Positions 14,524-22,076 of a DNA stretch of 22,076 nucleotides are shown here, one piece after another. The stretch is from positions 1-22,076 of the forward strand of contig UWSJ01000027.1 in assembly GCA_900549525.1 (NCBI GenBank), given 5' to 3'. The position numbers and the translations under genes are program-made. This DNA comes from an uncultured Coriobacteriaceae bacterium. Lineage in GTDB: Bacteria; Actinomycetota; Coriobacteriia; Coriobacteriales; Atopobiaceae. The notes under the pieces are model-generated. The model had not been told where the DNA came from. It saw nothing but the letters and a program-made list of their open reading frames with translations, and did no database searches. The stretch's first letter is position 1. Each line of letters opens with the position of its first letter.

Positions 14524-16005
14524 CTACGCGCGATAGAACTCGTGCATGTCGGAGACCATCTGCATGAGCGTGGGCTCGTCGGTGTAGGCCATGTGCCCGC
14601 AGCCGTAACGGTGGAACGTAATGCGGCGCTTGAGCTCGGCAGGCAGGTAAAGCTGCGAGACCGTGTGCTCCATGTTCCACCACGGCGTCGCCGCGTCGTA
14701 GCGGCCGCCCAGGATGCAGAGCTTGGTCGTGGGGCTGCGGCGCAGGGCCACGGCGATGTCGAACGCCAGGTTGGGCGCGGCCACGGTGGTCTCGTCGAAG
14801 CCCGGCTCGTCGTGCACCCAGTTCCAGCCGATGCCGATCTCGCCCCAGACGCTCAGGCGGTAGCCGCTCGGCCCCTCGTAGCCCAGCTCGTTGCGCAGGA
14901 AGTCGCGGAACGCCCCGTACCACGCGTTCTCGAGCGCATGGTTGGCCGGGTCCTCGCAGGCAAAGTAGAACGAGGAGCGCTGGCCGGGCAGCAGCGACGT
15001 CTCGGAGAAGCGCATGTCGAGACGACCGACCATCTTGCCCTCATGCGCCATCAGGTCGCGACGGAAGTCCTCGAGCTCGATACGGCAGTTACGGGCGAGG
15101 ACGTAGTCGGCGTCGAGGCCGATGAAGCCCGCGACGCGCTCGGCCAGCTCGCGCTTGGCCCTGTCCTCGATGCGGTCACCGAGCATGAGGCCCTGCGCGT
15201 AGGCACCGCCCGCGAACTCGCCGGCGCGGTCGAACCACTCGTCGGGGTCGACGTCCTTGCCCACCAGGCCGAAGTGCTGCGCCGTGGAGGCGAGGCTCGG
15301 CAGCATGCCCACGTAGTAGAGGTCGGAGCCCGGGAGGTTCTGCGTCCAGTCAAAGTACGCCGAGAGCATCACCACGCCCGCAAGCGGCACGCCGGCCTCA
15401 CCCAGATAGCGCATGAGCACGGCCGAGCGCATCGTGCCATAGGACTCGCCGTAGATGTAGAGCGGGGAACCCCAGCGGTTGTGCTCCTCGAGCCACTCGC
15501 AGATGGCGCGGCAGAAGGTGCGCGCATCCTCCTCGAGGCCGTAGACGCGCTTGGTGTCATAGCCGTCGGCCACGCGCGACCAGCCCGTCCCGAGCGCGTC
15601 GAGGAACACGAGGTCAGTCTCGCGCAGGAGTGTGCCGGGGTTGTCGACCACCTCGTAGCCGGCGCCCACGAAGTCGAGGCCATGGGTGACCACGCGGCGC
15701 GGGCCCAGGCCGCCGAAGTTGATGGGCACCGACGACGAGCCGGGGCCACCGTTGTAGGCGAAGGTGACCGGGCGCTTGAGACGCTTGCACTTCTTGCCGT
15801 TGACGGTGCTCGCCACGTAGGACACGTTGAACATGCGCCCCTCGAGCACGCCCTGCTTGTCGTGGATGTCGAGGTGCGACGCCGTGGCGGTGTAGTCGAT
15901 GGACTCGTCGCCCACGTGCCAGGAGAGCCTGGCGCTCCGGGCCTCGGGCACGGCGTTGGGGCCCGCGTCGACGGTTGCGGCCGCTAGCTGCTCTTCGTTG
16001 CTCAT
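14524..16005 (-). CDS. Serine carboxypeptidase-like S10 family peptidase
   Basis: Alpha/beta-hydrolase peptidase of 493 residues, expected to remove C-terminal amino acids from peptides. S10 marks are complete: oxyanion-region AYNGGPGSSS (about 83-92), nucleophile IYGESYGTMR (S188), acid GGRYDAATPW (D437), and base HRYGCGHMAY (H471). There is no signal peptide, unlike the classic secreted or vacuolar S10 enzymes, so it most likely acts in the cytoplasm on imported peptides. The ATG at 16005 has a G-rich ribosome site that overlaps the stop codon of the M20 gene, only 9 bases upstream, so translation is probably coupled. It is the last gene of the opp-peptidase operon. The family call is firm; substrate preference is unknown. 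Confidence 0.93.
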   Translation of the reverse strand: MSNEEQLAAATVDAGPNAVPEARSARLSWHVGDESIDYTATASHLDIHDKQGVLEGRMFNVSYVASTVNGKKCKRLKRPVTFAYNGGPGSSSVPINFGGLGPRRVVTHGLDFVGAGYEVVDNPGTLLRETDLVFLDALGTGWSRVADGYDTKRVYGLEEDARTFCRAICEWLEEHNRWGSPLYIYGESYGTMRSAVLMRYLGEAGVPLAGVVMLSAYFDWTQNLPGSDLYYVGMLPSLASTAQHFGLVGKDVDPDEWFDRAGEFAGGAYAQGLMLGDRIEDRAKRELAERVAGFIGLDADYVLARNCRIELEDFRRDLMAHEGKMVGRLDMRFSETSLLPGQRSSFYFACEDPANHALENAWYGAFRDFLRNELGYEGPSGYRLSVWGEIGIGWNWVHDEPGFDETTVAAPNLAFDIAVALRRSPTTKLCILGGRYDAATPWWNMEHTVSQLYLPAELKRRITFHRYGCGHMAYTDEPTLMQMVSDMHEFYRA

Positions 16006-16014
16006 GGCTGCCCC

Positions 16015-17277
16015 CTACTCCACGCCGAGCATGTCGCACAGCGACAGCATGTAGATCTCGGCCGCGTGCACCACGTCCTCGACGTCAACGTCCTCGTTAT
16101 AGCCGTGGATACCGGCGTTGTTGGCCGGGCCAAACTGGATCGTCGGGGCGCCGAGGGCGCGGTAGTGCGCGGCGTCGGAGCTCGCCCACTGGTAGGCGGG
16201 CAGGCACTCCTCGTGCCACACGTCCTCGATGTTCTTCTTGAGACTCGTGACCAGGGTGGACTCGTCGTCGGTGTAGTTGCCCTCGGCGATCCACTCGTAG
16301 GAGGCCTCCACGCCGCTGACGCCACTCTTGGCGACCATCGCGTCGACAGCGGCCACAACGTCCTCGTGCTTGCAGCCGTAGGGCAGGCGCACGTCGATCT
16401 TGGCGGTCGCGAGGTCGGGCACCTGGTTGATCTTGCCGCCGCCTTCGATGATGCCCACGTTGGCGGAGCAGTGGTCGATGACGTTGCCCACCTTGGGATT
16501 GTCGATGGTGCGCTCGGCGATGGTGCGCGAGTTCTTGAGCGCGCGCTCCTGGCTGGGCAGGTAGTGACCCGGCACCGCCGTGAGGTCGTCGACGTTGAGC
16601 AGCACGCGGGCAAGCTTCGTGATGGCGTTGTCGCCCTTATAGTTGCCCGTGGAGCCGTGGCCCGGCGTGCCGTGGGCCGTGAGCGTGAGGTGGAGGATGC
16701 CCTTCTGGCCGATCTCGATGGTGTCGTGGCCCGTGGGCTCACCCACCATGACCGCGTTGGCGCCGTCGGCGTAGCCGTGCTCGCAGAACCACTTGGTGCC
16801 CGTGCCGGCGATCTCCTCGTCGCAGACCACGTGCAGGCGGATGTCGCCCTTGAGCGCCGCGGCGCTCTCATTGAGCAGGGCCATCGAGAAGAGCAGCACC
16901 GCAAGGCCGCACTTCATGTCCGAGGTGCCGCGGCCGAGGATCTTGCCGCCGCGGATGTCTCCGCAGAACGGGTCGTAGCTCCAGCCGTCGAGGTTGCCCA
17001 CGGGCACCACGTCAACGTGGCCGTTAAGCACCACGCGGAAGCCTTCCGGCGTGCCAATGTGGGCATACACCACCGGGTAGTCCTCGCCGGCGTCGGCCAC
17101 GAGACGCTCGGAGTCGATGCCGTGATTCTTGAGGTAGCCGCGCACGAACTCGATTGCGGGCTCCTGGTCGTCGATGGGGCTCTGGTTCTTGATGCGGATG
17201 AGGTGCTGGCACAGCTCCAGCAGGTCGTCCTTGTGGGCGAGAACCATCTCGTGCATCTGTCGCTTCGTAACGCTCAT
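16015..17277 (-). CDS. M20-family metallopeptidase (ArgE/DapE/CPG2 group)
   Basis: Zinc-dependent peptidase or deacylase of 420 residues. Active-site pattern: NGHVDVVPVG (H87, D89), GRGTSDMKCGLAVLL (bridging D120), CDEEIAGTG (E154 catalytic, E155 ligand), VGEPTGHD (E180), and terminal GIHGYNED (H391). The central dimerisation domain starts near GILHLTLTAHGTPGHGS. This group includes acetylornithine deacetylase, succinyl-diaminopimelate desuccinylase and di- or tripeptidases. Operon context with Opp and an S10 carboxypeptidase favours peptide hydrolysis. The start at 17277 is preferred over an upstream reading that enters oppF-proximal sequence; GGAAGG is very close to the ATG and a second AAAGGCGG lies farther back. 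It follows oppF by 61 bases. Confidence 0.9.
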   Translation of the reverse strand: MSVTKRQMHEMVLAHKDDLLELCQHLIRIKNQSPIDDQEPAIEFVRGYLKNHGIDSERLVADAGEDYPVVYAHIGTPEGFRVVLNGHVDVVPVGNLDGWSYDPFCGDIRGGKILGRGTSDMKCGLAVLLFSMALLNESAAALKGDIRLHVVCDEEIAGTGTKWFCEHGYADGANAVMVGEPTGHDTIEIGQKGILHLTLTAHGTPGHGSTGNYKGDNAITKLARVLLNVDDLTAVPGHYLPSQERALKNSRTIAERTIDNPKVGNVIDHCSANVGIIEGGGKINQVPDLATAKIDVRLPYGCKHEDVVAAVDAMVAKSGVSGVEASYEWIAEGNYTDDESTLVTSLKKNIEDVWHEECLPAYQWASSDAAHYRALGAPTIQFGPANNAGIHGYNEDVDVEDVVHAAEIYMLSLCDMLGVE

Positions 17278-17304
17278 GCCTTCCGAACCGCCTTTCACGC
17301 GCGG

Positions 17305-17331
17305 GTTATAGAACCAGATTCGTGGTGGCAA
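17305..17331 (-). promoter_or_regulatory. Possible internal promoter before the M20 gene
   Basis: In the 61-base gap between oppF and the M20 gene, the minus strand reads TTGCCA (17326-17331) and TATAAC (17305-17310) with a 15-base spacer, shorter than ideal. TATAAC matches the -10 consensus at 5 of 6. It could give the two peptidase genes separate expression. Tentative. Confidence 0.28.
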
Positions 17332-17338
17332 AGATGCC

Positions 17339-18412
17339 CTACTCCGCCACCTCATCGTGATAGAGGAAGCACGCCACTCGGTGGTTGGTGCCGACCTCCT
17401 TGAGCGCCGGACGCTCGCGGTGGCAGCGCTCCGTGGCGTTGGGGCAGCGGCCGGCGAGCGGGCAGCCGACCTGCTTGCCCACGGGGCTGGGAATCTCGCC
17501 CTGGAGACGCATCTCGGGGTGCTTCACGAAGGGGCTCTCGGGCGGGATGGCTGAGAGCAGCGCCTTGGTGTAGGGGTGCAGCGGGTTGGCGTAGATGTCG
17601 TCCGCCGGGCACAGCTCCACGACGCGGCCGAGGTACATGATGGCCACGCGGTCGGAGATATGCTTGATGACCGACAGGTCGTGCGAGATGAACACGTAGG
17701 TCAAGCCGCGCTCGCGCTGCAGGCGACGGAAGAGGTTGAGCACCTGCGCCTGGATCGACACGTCGAGGGCGCTCACCGGCTCGTCGCAGACGATGACCTT
17801 GGGGTCGAGCGACAGGGCGCGCGCCACGTTGATGCGCTGGCGCTGGCCGCCGGAGAACTCGTGCGGGTAGCGCTGGAGGTGCTGGATGTCGAGGCCCACC
17901 TCACGCATGAGCTCGAGCACGCGCTCCTGGCGCTTGGTGGCGTCCGGCTCCATCTTGTAGATGAGCATGGGCTCCTCGATGGCCGCCGCCGCGGTGAAGC
18001 GCGGGTCGAGCGACGAGTAGGAGTCCTGGAAGATCATCTGGATGTCCTTGTGCACCGCCTTGAGCTGCTCGCCCTTGAGCTTCGTGATGTCGGAGCCCGC
18101 GTAGTCGATCTCGCCGGAGGTGGCGCGGTGCAGCTGCACGATGCAGCGGCCGAGCGTGGACTTGCCACAGCCCGACTCGCCGATGATGCCAAGCGTCTCG
18201 CCCTCGTACACGTCGAGCGAGACGTCGGACAGGGCGTGCAGGATCTGGGACTTGCCGAAGATGCCCTCGCCCCTGAGCTTGAACTCCTTGCTGAGGTGAT
18301 GTATGCCGAGGATGACCTTGCGGCCGCCCTCGCCCTGGCCGGACCCGTGCGCGTCTGCCGTGACCTCCGGCGCCGCGGGAGCGGCCACGGTCTCGTTCGT
18401 CTTGTCGCTCAC
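17339..18412 (-). CDS. oppF: Oligopeptide ABC transporter ATP-binding protein OppF
   Basis: One of two ATPases powering peptide import, 357 residues, at the inner face of the membrane. Walker A GESGCGKST (about 78-86), Q-loop MIFQDSYSSLDPR, ABC signature FSGGQRQR (186-193), Walker B VIVCDEPVSALD (to 217), and H-loop FISHD (H244) are intact. The C terminus carries the oligopeptide-transporter extension with LHPYTKALL and a Cys-containing CPLAGRCP region. The start is GTG at 18412: it begins one base after the oppD stop codon, and GAGGAG lies 7 bases before it. The longer upstream reading is an overlap with oppD in another frame. A 30-residue Ala/Gly-rich leader precedes the conserved domain. 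Confidence 0.95.
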   Translation of the reverse strand: MSDKTNETVAAPAAPEVTADAHGSGQGEGGRKVILGIHHLSKEFKLRGEGIFGKSQILHALSDVSLDVYEGETLGIIGESGCGKSTLGRCIVQLHRATSGEIDYAGSDITKLKGEQLKAVHKDIQMIFQDSYSSLDPRFTAAAAIEEPMLIYKMEPDATKRQERVLELMREVGLDIQHLQRYPHEFSGGQRQRINVARALSLDPKVIVCDEPVSALDVSIQAQVLNLFRRLQRERGLTYVFISHDLSVIKHISDRVAIMYLGRVVELCPADDIYANPLHPYTKALLSAIPPESPFVKHPEMRLQGEIPSPVGKQVGCPLAGRCPNATERCHRERPALKEVGTNHRVACFLYHDEVAE

Positions 18413-18413
18413 G

Positions 18414-19481
18414 CTAGTTCTCCTCCCCGCGGACGAGCGTCTCCTTGCCGTTCTGCCTGTGGCACGCCACGAAGTGGCCGGGCGACACCTCGACCAGCGG
18501 CGGAACCTCCTTCTTGCACTTCTCGCACGCATAGGGGCAGCGGTTGTAGAAGTTGCAGCAGGAACCGGTAAGGCGCAGGTCGGGCGGGACGCCCGGGATG
18601 GTCTTGAGATCGGACTTGGCGGTGTCGGAGAGCTTGGGCATCGAGTCGAGCAGGCCCCAGGTATAGGGGTGGAGCGGCTCGGCGTAGAGATCCTCCATGC
18701 GGGCGTACTCGCAGGTGCGGCCCGCGTACATGACCATGACCTCGTCGGCCATCTCCCACACGATGCCGAGGTTGTGCGTGATGAGCAGAATGCCCGTGTT
18801 GAGGCTCTCCTGCAGGCCCTTGAGCAGGCGCAGTACCTGTGCCTGAACCGTCACGTCGAGGGCCGTGGTGGGCTCGTCGGCGATGATGAACTTGGGATGA
18901 CAGCTCACGGCCATGGCGATCATGACGCGCTGGCACATACCGCCCGAGAGCTCGTAGGGGTAGGAGTCGAGGCGCTTCTCAGGGTTGGGGATGTTCACGA
19001 GCTTGAGCATCTCGATGGCGCGCTCGCGAGCGGCCTTCTTGTCGATGCCGTCGTGGATGCGGATGTTCTCGATCATCTGGCTGCCGACCTTGAAGACCGG
19101 GTCGAGGGCCGTCATCGGATCCTGGAAGATCATCGAGATGTCCTTGCCGCGCAGCTCGCGGATCTCGGCGTCGCTCGCGTGCACGATGTCGACGCCATCG
19201 AAGGTGATGGTGCCGCCCTCGATCTTGCCCGTCTTGGGGAGCAGGCGCATGAGTGAGCTCGCCGTGACCGACTTGCCCGAGCCCGACTCGCCCACGATGG
19301 CGAGCGTCTTGCCGCGGTCGAGCGTGAAGCTCACGCCGTCGACGGCCTTGGCCGTGCCGGCGGCCGTGTGGAAGTACGTGCGCAGGTCGTGCACCTCGAC
19401 GAGGCGCTCGGAGGACGTGTCAGCACCCTTCTCGCGCGCCTCGGCGCTCTCGCGCACGTCGGTGTTCTTCGTGTCGCTCAT
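18414..19481 (-). CDS. oppD: Oligopeptide ABC transporter ATP-binding protein OppD
   Basis: The second peptide-import ATPase, 355 residues. Walker A GESGSGKS (64-71), Q-loop MIFQDPMTALDPV, ABC signature LSGGMCQR (178-185), Walker B IIADEPTTALD (to 209), and H-loop LITHN (H236) are present. The signature has M-C where GGMRQR is the more usual form. The oligopeptide C-terminal domain includes LHPYTWGLLDSMP and a cysteine cluster CCNFYNRCPYACEKC, which in Opp/Dpp ATPases can hold an iron-sulfur cluster. The ATG at 19481 starts 5 bases after the oppC stop, with GAGG inside the end of oppC. It forms a heterodimer with OppF. Confidence 0.95.
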   Translation of the reverse strand: MSDTKNTDVRESAEAREKGADTSSERLVEVHDLRTYFHTAAGTAKAVDGVSFTLDRGKTLAIVGESGSGKSVTASSLMRLLPKTGKIEGGTITFDGVDIVHASDAEIRELRGKDISMIFQDPMTALDPVFKVGSQMIENIRIHDGIDKKAARERAIEMLKLVNIPNPEKRLDSYPYELSGGMCQRVMIAMAVSCHPKFIIADEPTTALDVTVQAQVLRLLKGLQESLNTGILLITHNLGIVWEMADEVMVMYAGRTCEYARMEDLYAEPLHPYTWGLLDSMPKLSDTAKSDLKTIPGVPPDLRLTGSCCNFYNRCPYACEKCKKEVPPLVEVSPGHFVACHRQNGKETLVRGEEN

Positions 19482-19486
19482 GGGCG

Positions 19487-20401
19487 CTACCTCTTCTGCT
19501 TCGGGTCGAGCACGTCGCGCACGCCGTCGCCGAGCAGGTTGAAGCCCAGCACCGTCGTGAGGATGAACATGCCGGAGATGGTGGCGATGTGCGGGGCGGT
19601 GCGCAGCGTCTCCTTGCCCTCGGACAGGATGTTGCCCCAGGACGCCGTGGGCTGCGTGATGCCCAGGCCGAGGAACGACAGGGCCGCCTCGGAGATGATG
19701 GCGCTCGCCACGTTGAGCGTGAAGTACACGATGATCGGGCTCAGCGCGTTCTGGAAGATGTGCCTGAACAGGATGCGAGCACCCGACGCCCCCAGCACCC
19801 GCTCGGCGTTGCAGTACTCCTCGTTCTTGACGATGTGCACCTGCCCGCGCACCACGCGCGCGAAGCTGGGCACGTTGGAGACGCCGATGGCGAGGATCAC
19901 GTTAAGCGTGCCGGTGCCGAGGATCGTCATGAGGATGAGGGCAAGCAGGATGAAGGGGAACGCCATCATGCCGTCCATGACGCGCATGATGATCGAGTCG
20001 ACCACGCCGCCGAAGTAGCCGGCCACAAGGCCCAGCAGCACGCCCACGATGGCGCCAAGAATCGAGCCGCCCACGGCGACGAAGATCGAGATGCGCGCGC
20101 CGTAGATGATGCGTGAGAGAAGGTCGCGGCCATAGGCGTCGGTGCCGAAGAGGTGCCCGTCGACGCCCGGCTTCTCAAAGGAGTTGACCACGTCGATGGC
20201 GTTGGGATCCTGCGGTGCAAGCAGGGGAGCGAAGACGGCGAGCAGCACCATCACGGCCACGATCACGAGGCCCACGATGGCCATCTTGTTGCGGCACAGC
20301 TTGTGCCATGCGTTGTTGGCCCTGCGCTCGCGCTTGAGCATGTCCAGGGTGGACTGCTCGGAAAGCGCGTCGTGCACGGACACGGTGTTGGTCTCGGCCA
20401 T
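19487..20401 (-). CDS. oppC: Oligopeptide ABC transporter permease OppC
   Basis: Membrane subunit of 304 residues. A cytoplasmic N-terminal tail of about 40 residues leads to the first membrane helix MAIVGLVIVAVMVLLAVFAPLL. The usual OppC N-domain motif GHLFGTDAYGRDLLSRIIYGAR follows, then further helices and the EAA loop GASGARILFRHIFQNALSPI, which contacts the ATPases. The C terminus has SFLGLGITQPTASWGNIL and GFNLLGDGVRDVLDPK, as in the DppC/OppC family. The ATG overlaps the oppB stop codon by one base (TAATG), so the two permeases are translated together. Confidence 0.95.
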   Translation of the reverse strand: MAETNTVSVHDALSEQSTLDMLKRERRANNAWHKLCRNKMAIVGLVIVAVMVLLAVFAPLLAPQDPNAIDVVNSFEKPGVDGHLFGTDAYGRDLLSRIIYGARISIFVAVGGSILGAIVGVLLGLVAGYFGGVVDSIIMRVMDGMMAFPFILLALILMTILGTGTLNVILAIGVSNVPSFARVVRGQVHIVKNEEYCNAERVLGASGARILFRHIFQNALSPIIVYFTLNVASAIISEAALSFLGLGITQPTASWGNILSEGKETLRTAPHIATISGMFILTTVLGFNLLGDGVRDVLDPKQKR

Positions 20402-21360
20402 TAGTTCTGACCCCCGCCCTCGTAGCTGACCCTCGGGTTGATGAACATGTAGACGACGTCGACGATGAGATTGATGAAGACGAACGCCACGGCGCTGAAC
20501 AGCACCACGCCTTGGATGAGCGCGTAGTCACGGCTGTTGACGGCGTTGACGATGAGCGTGCCCATGCCGGGCCACGAGAAGATCGTCTCGGTGAGGATGG
20601 CGCCGGAGAAGCAGAACGCGAGCTGCAGGCCCAGCACCGTGAGGATGGGCGGCAGGGCGTTCTTGAAGGCGTGCTTCCAGACGATGAGGGTCTCCTTGAC
20701 GCCGCGGGCGCGCAGGGCCTTCACGTAGTCGGAGTTGATCGTCTCGAGCATGCTGGAGCGCGAGATGCGTGCGAAGGTGGCAGCCGGGATGGTGGCGAGG
20801 CACGCGCACGGCAGAATCATGTGGCTCACCACGTCCCAGACGCCCTTGGACATGGCGCCCTGGCCAAGGGCCGGCAGCCACCCCAGGTTGACCGAGAACG
20901 TGAGCACGAGCATGAGGCCAAGCCAGAAGATCGGCATGGAGACACCCACGAGCGCGAGCACCATGAAGACGTAGTCGAAGGCGGTGTTCTGCTTGAGCGC
21001 CGACTCCACGCCGATGGGCACGCCGATGAGCACGGCGATGACGAGGCCCGTCAGCGTGATCGAGAGCGTCGCCGGCAGCTTGCCCAGGATGAGCGGCATC
21101 ACCGTGCTGCTGTACGACACCGAGTAGCCAAAGTCGCCGTGGAGGATGCCCGCCACGTACTCGACGTACTGCTGCAGCATGGGCTCGTTGAGGCCGAGCC
21201 GCTCCTTCATCGCGGCGATTTCGTCCGGCGAGGCCTGGGGGCCCAGCATCATCGTCGCGGGGTCACCAGGGATCATGCGCGTCAGCACGAACGTGATGGT
21301 GACAACGACGAAGAGGACGGGTATCACCTGCAGCGCCCTCTTCAGGATCGTCTTTCCCAC
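20401..21360 (-). CDS. oppB: Oligopeptide ABC transporter permease OppB
   Basis: Membrane subunit of 319 residues that pairs with OppC to form the translocation path. The first helix is VIPVLFVVVTITFVLTRMIPGDPA, followed by the OppB/DppB family signature LGLNEPMLQQYVEYVAGILHGDFG, split here over about residues 54-77. The EAA loop RGVKETLIVWKHAFKNALPP and the C-terminal LTETIFSWPGMGTL are present. The start is GTG at 21360, preceded by GAGGAGG at a 10-base distance; an in-frame TGA just upstream rules out an earlier start. It is separated from oppA by 126 bases that contain strong hairpins. Confidence 0.95.
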   Translation of the reverse strand: MGKTILKRALQVIPVLFVVVTITFVLTRMIPGDPATMMLGPQASPDEIAAMKERLGLNEPMLQQYVEYVAGILHGDFGYSVSYSSTVMPLILGKLPATLSITLTGLVIAVLIGVPIGVESALKQNTAFDYVFMVLALVGVSMPIFWLGLMLVLTFSVNLGWLPALGQGAMSKGVWDVVSHMILPCACLATIPAATFARISRSSMLETINSDYVKALRARGVKETLIVWKHAFKNALPPILTVLGLQLAFCFSGAILTETIFSWPGMGTLIVNAVNSRDYALIQGVVLFSAVAFVFINLIVDVVYMFINPRVSYEGGGQN

Positions 21361-21406
21361 CTGCCATCAACCTCCTCGGGGCCCCGCGCGTGGCGGCAGC
21401 CCGCTC

Positions 21407-21466
21407 CCGGCCTCGGCCGGCTCGAAACAGGACTGCGGCGCAACCAGCGAACCAGCCGCGCCGCAG
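21407..21466 (-). other. Hairpins in the oppA-oppB gap (attenuator or mRNA stabiliser)
   Basis: A perfect 9-bp stem CTGCGGCGC/GCGCCGCAG (21433-21441 with 21458-21466) with a 16-base loop lies just after the oppA stop codon. It is followed on the minus strand by TCCTGTTTCG. A second short GC stem is at 21407-21420. Hairpins after the binding-protein gene are common in opp operons and lift oppA expression above that of the membrane genes. Confidence 0.55.
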
Positions 21467-21486
21467 CAGTACGGACTCTCCGAAGC

Positions 21487-22076
21487 CTACTGCTCCTTAG
21501 AGACGTTAACCTCGTCGTTCACGATGTAGACGAGCTTGTCGGCACGGCTCTGGTAGCCCTGGACCTTCTTAGAGAGGCCCGTGGACACCTTCGTGGTGCC
21601 GTAGACGATGATCGGGTCGTAGCCCACGATGGCCTTGAGCGCCTGCTTGTAGTACGCGGCGCGCTCGTCCTGGTCGGTGACCTCGAGCGCCTTGGTGAGC
21701 AGGTCGTCGACGTCGGGGTGCGAGAAGCCCGCGCCGTTGCCCAGGGCGCCCTTCTCCTCGGTGGAGAAGAGCTTGTTGAGGAAGAAGTACGGGTCGGGGT
21801 ACCAGGTCCAGCTCATGGAGTACAGGTCGGCGACGCCGGAGGACGCGGACTCGGAGAACGTGCCCCAGTCGCTCTTGTGGATGTCAAGGTCGATGTTGAG
21901 GTTGTTCTTGAGCTGCGACTGGAGGATGGTGCAGACCTTGTCGGCCGTGGTGGCGCCGCTGTAGTAGTAGCTGAGCGTCATGCCGTCGGGATAGCCAGCC
22001 TTGGCGAGCAGCTGCTTGGCTCCCTCGGGGTCGTAGGACGGGACGTCGGCCTCGACCGACTCGTCGTAGCCCCAGG
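21487..22076 (-). CDS. oppA: Oligopeptide-binding protein OppA, C-terminal part
   Basis: The extracytoplasmic solute-binding protein of the transporter (SBP_bac_5 family). Only the last 196 residues are visible, and the signal peptide end lies beyond the window. Family features include YDPEGAKQLLAKAGYPDG, then MTLSYYYSG, a LQSQLKNNLNIDLDI stretch, and WTWYPDPYFFLNKLF, the late region that lines the binding pocket. RAAYYKQALKAIVGYDPII and an aromatic-containing C terminus ending VSKEQ follow. It is the most upstream gene of the operon that can be seen. Whether it binds oligopeptides or dipeptides cannot be told; the full OppBCDF set downstream favours oligopeptides. Confidence 0.92.
   Translation of the reverse strand, partial: WGYDESVEADVPSYDPEGAKQLLAKAGYPDGMTLSYYYSGATTADKVCTILQSQLKNNLNIDLDIHKSDWGTFSESASSGVADLYSMSWTWYPDPYFFLNKLFSTEEKGALGNGAGFSHPDVDDLLTKALEVTDQDERAAYYKQALKAIVGYDPIIVYGTTKVSTGLSKKVQGYQSRADKLVYIVNDEVNVSKEQ

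Noticed and set aside
1..22076. tRNA, rRNA, insertion sequence, prophage or CRISPR features
   Set aside because: No cloverleaf, transposase, integrase, terminal inverted repeat or regularly spaced repeat array could be seen by reading.

Overview
The window is high-GC DNA with tightly packed genes. It looks like an anaerobic Actinomycetota of the Coriobacteriia (Olsenella/Atopobium/Collinsella type). The clues are an oxygen-sensitive glycyl radical enzyme, a mannose-class PTS, a T-box on the phenylalanyl-tRNA synthetase operon, and strong G/C bias at third codon positions. The assignment is inference; there is no rRNA or other marker here.

Layout. 1-860: the 3' end of pyruvate kinase (+) with a UUCG-tetraloop terminator, convergent with a HutC-type GntR regulator (-, 861-1595). 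1812-2639: a zinc-dependent phospholipase C-like protein (-). 2693-10216: a sugar-fermentation locus made of a glycyl radical enzyme (GRE, -), its divergent radical-SAM activase (+), a DeoR-family regulator (-), and a mannose-family PTS (EIIAB fusion, EIIC, EIID, +) that ends in a bidirectional terminator. 10346-14271: pheS-pheT (-) behind a T-box leader. 14524-22076: an oligopeptide import and hydrolysis operon (-), transcribed oppA (partial), oppB, oppC, oppD, oppF, M20 peptidase, S10 serine carboxypeptidase.

How the genes may work together. The GRE has a single catalytic Cys in a GCVE context and a C-terminal RVAGYSA glycyl-radical motif. It most resembles the PflD/YbiW group rather than true pyruvate formate-lyase. 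Those E. coli enzymes have been reported to open the rings of 1,5-anhydrohexitol 6-phosphates. A PTS next door would supply exactly such a phosphorylated substrate. The word GTTCGTAA occurs twice, 22 bp apart, in the GRE/activase divergent promoter region. It occurs again as part of an 11-base identical word just upstream of the PTS operon. This suggests that one regulator, most simply the DeoR protein encoded between them, controls both. The anhydrosugar substrate is an inference.

The opp-peptidase cluster reads as a peptide-scavenging unit: import by OppABCDF, then trimming in the cytosol by a carboxypeptidase and an M20 metallopeptidase. No tRNA, rRNA, insertion sequence, phage gene or CRISPR array was seen.
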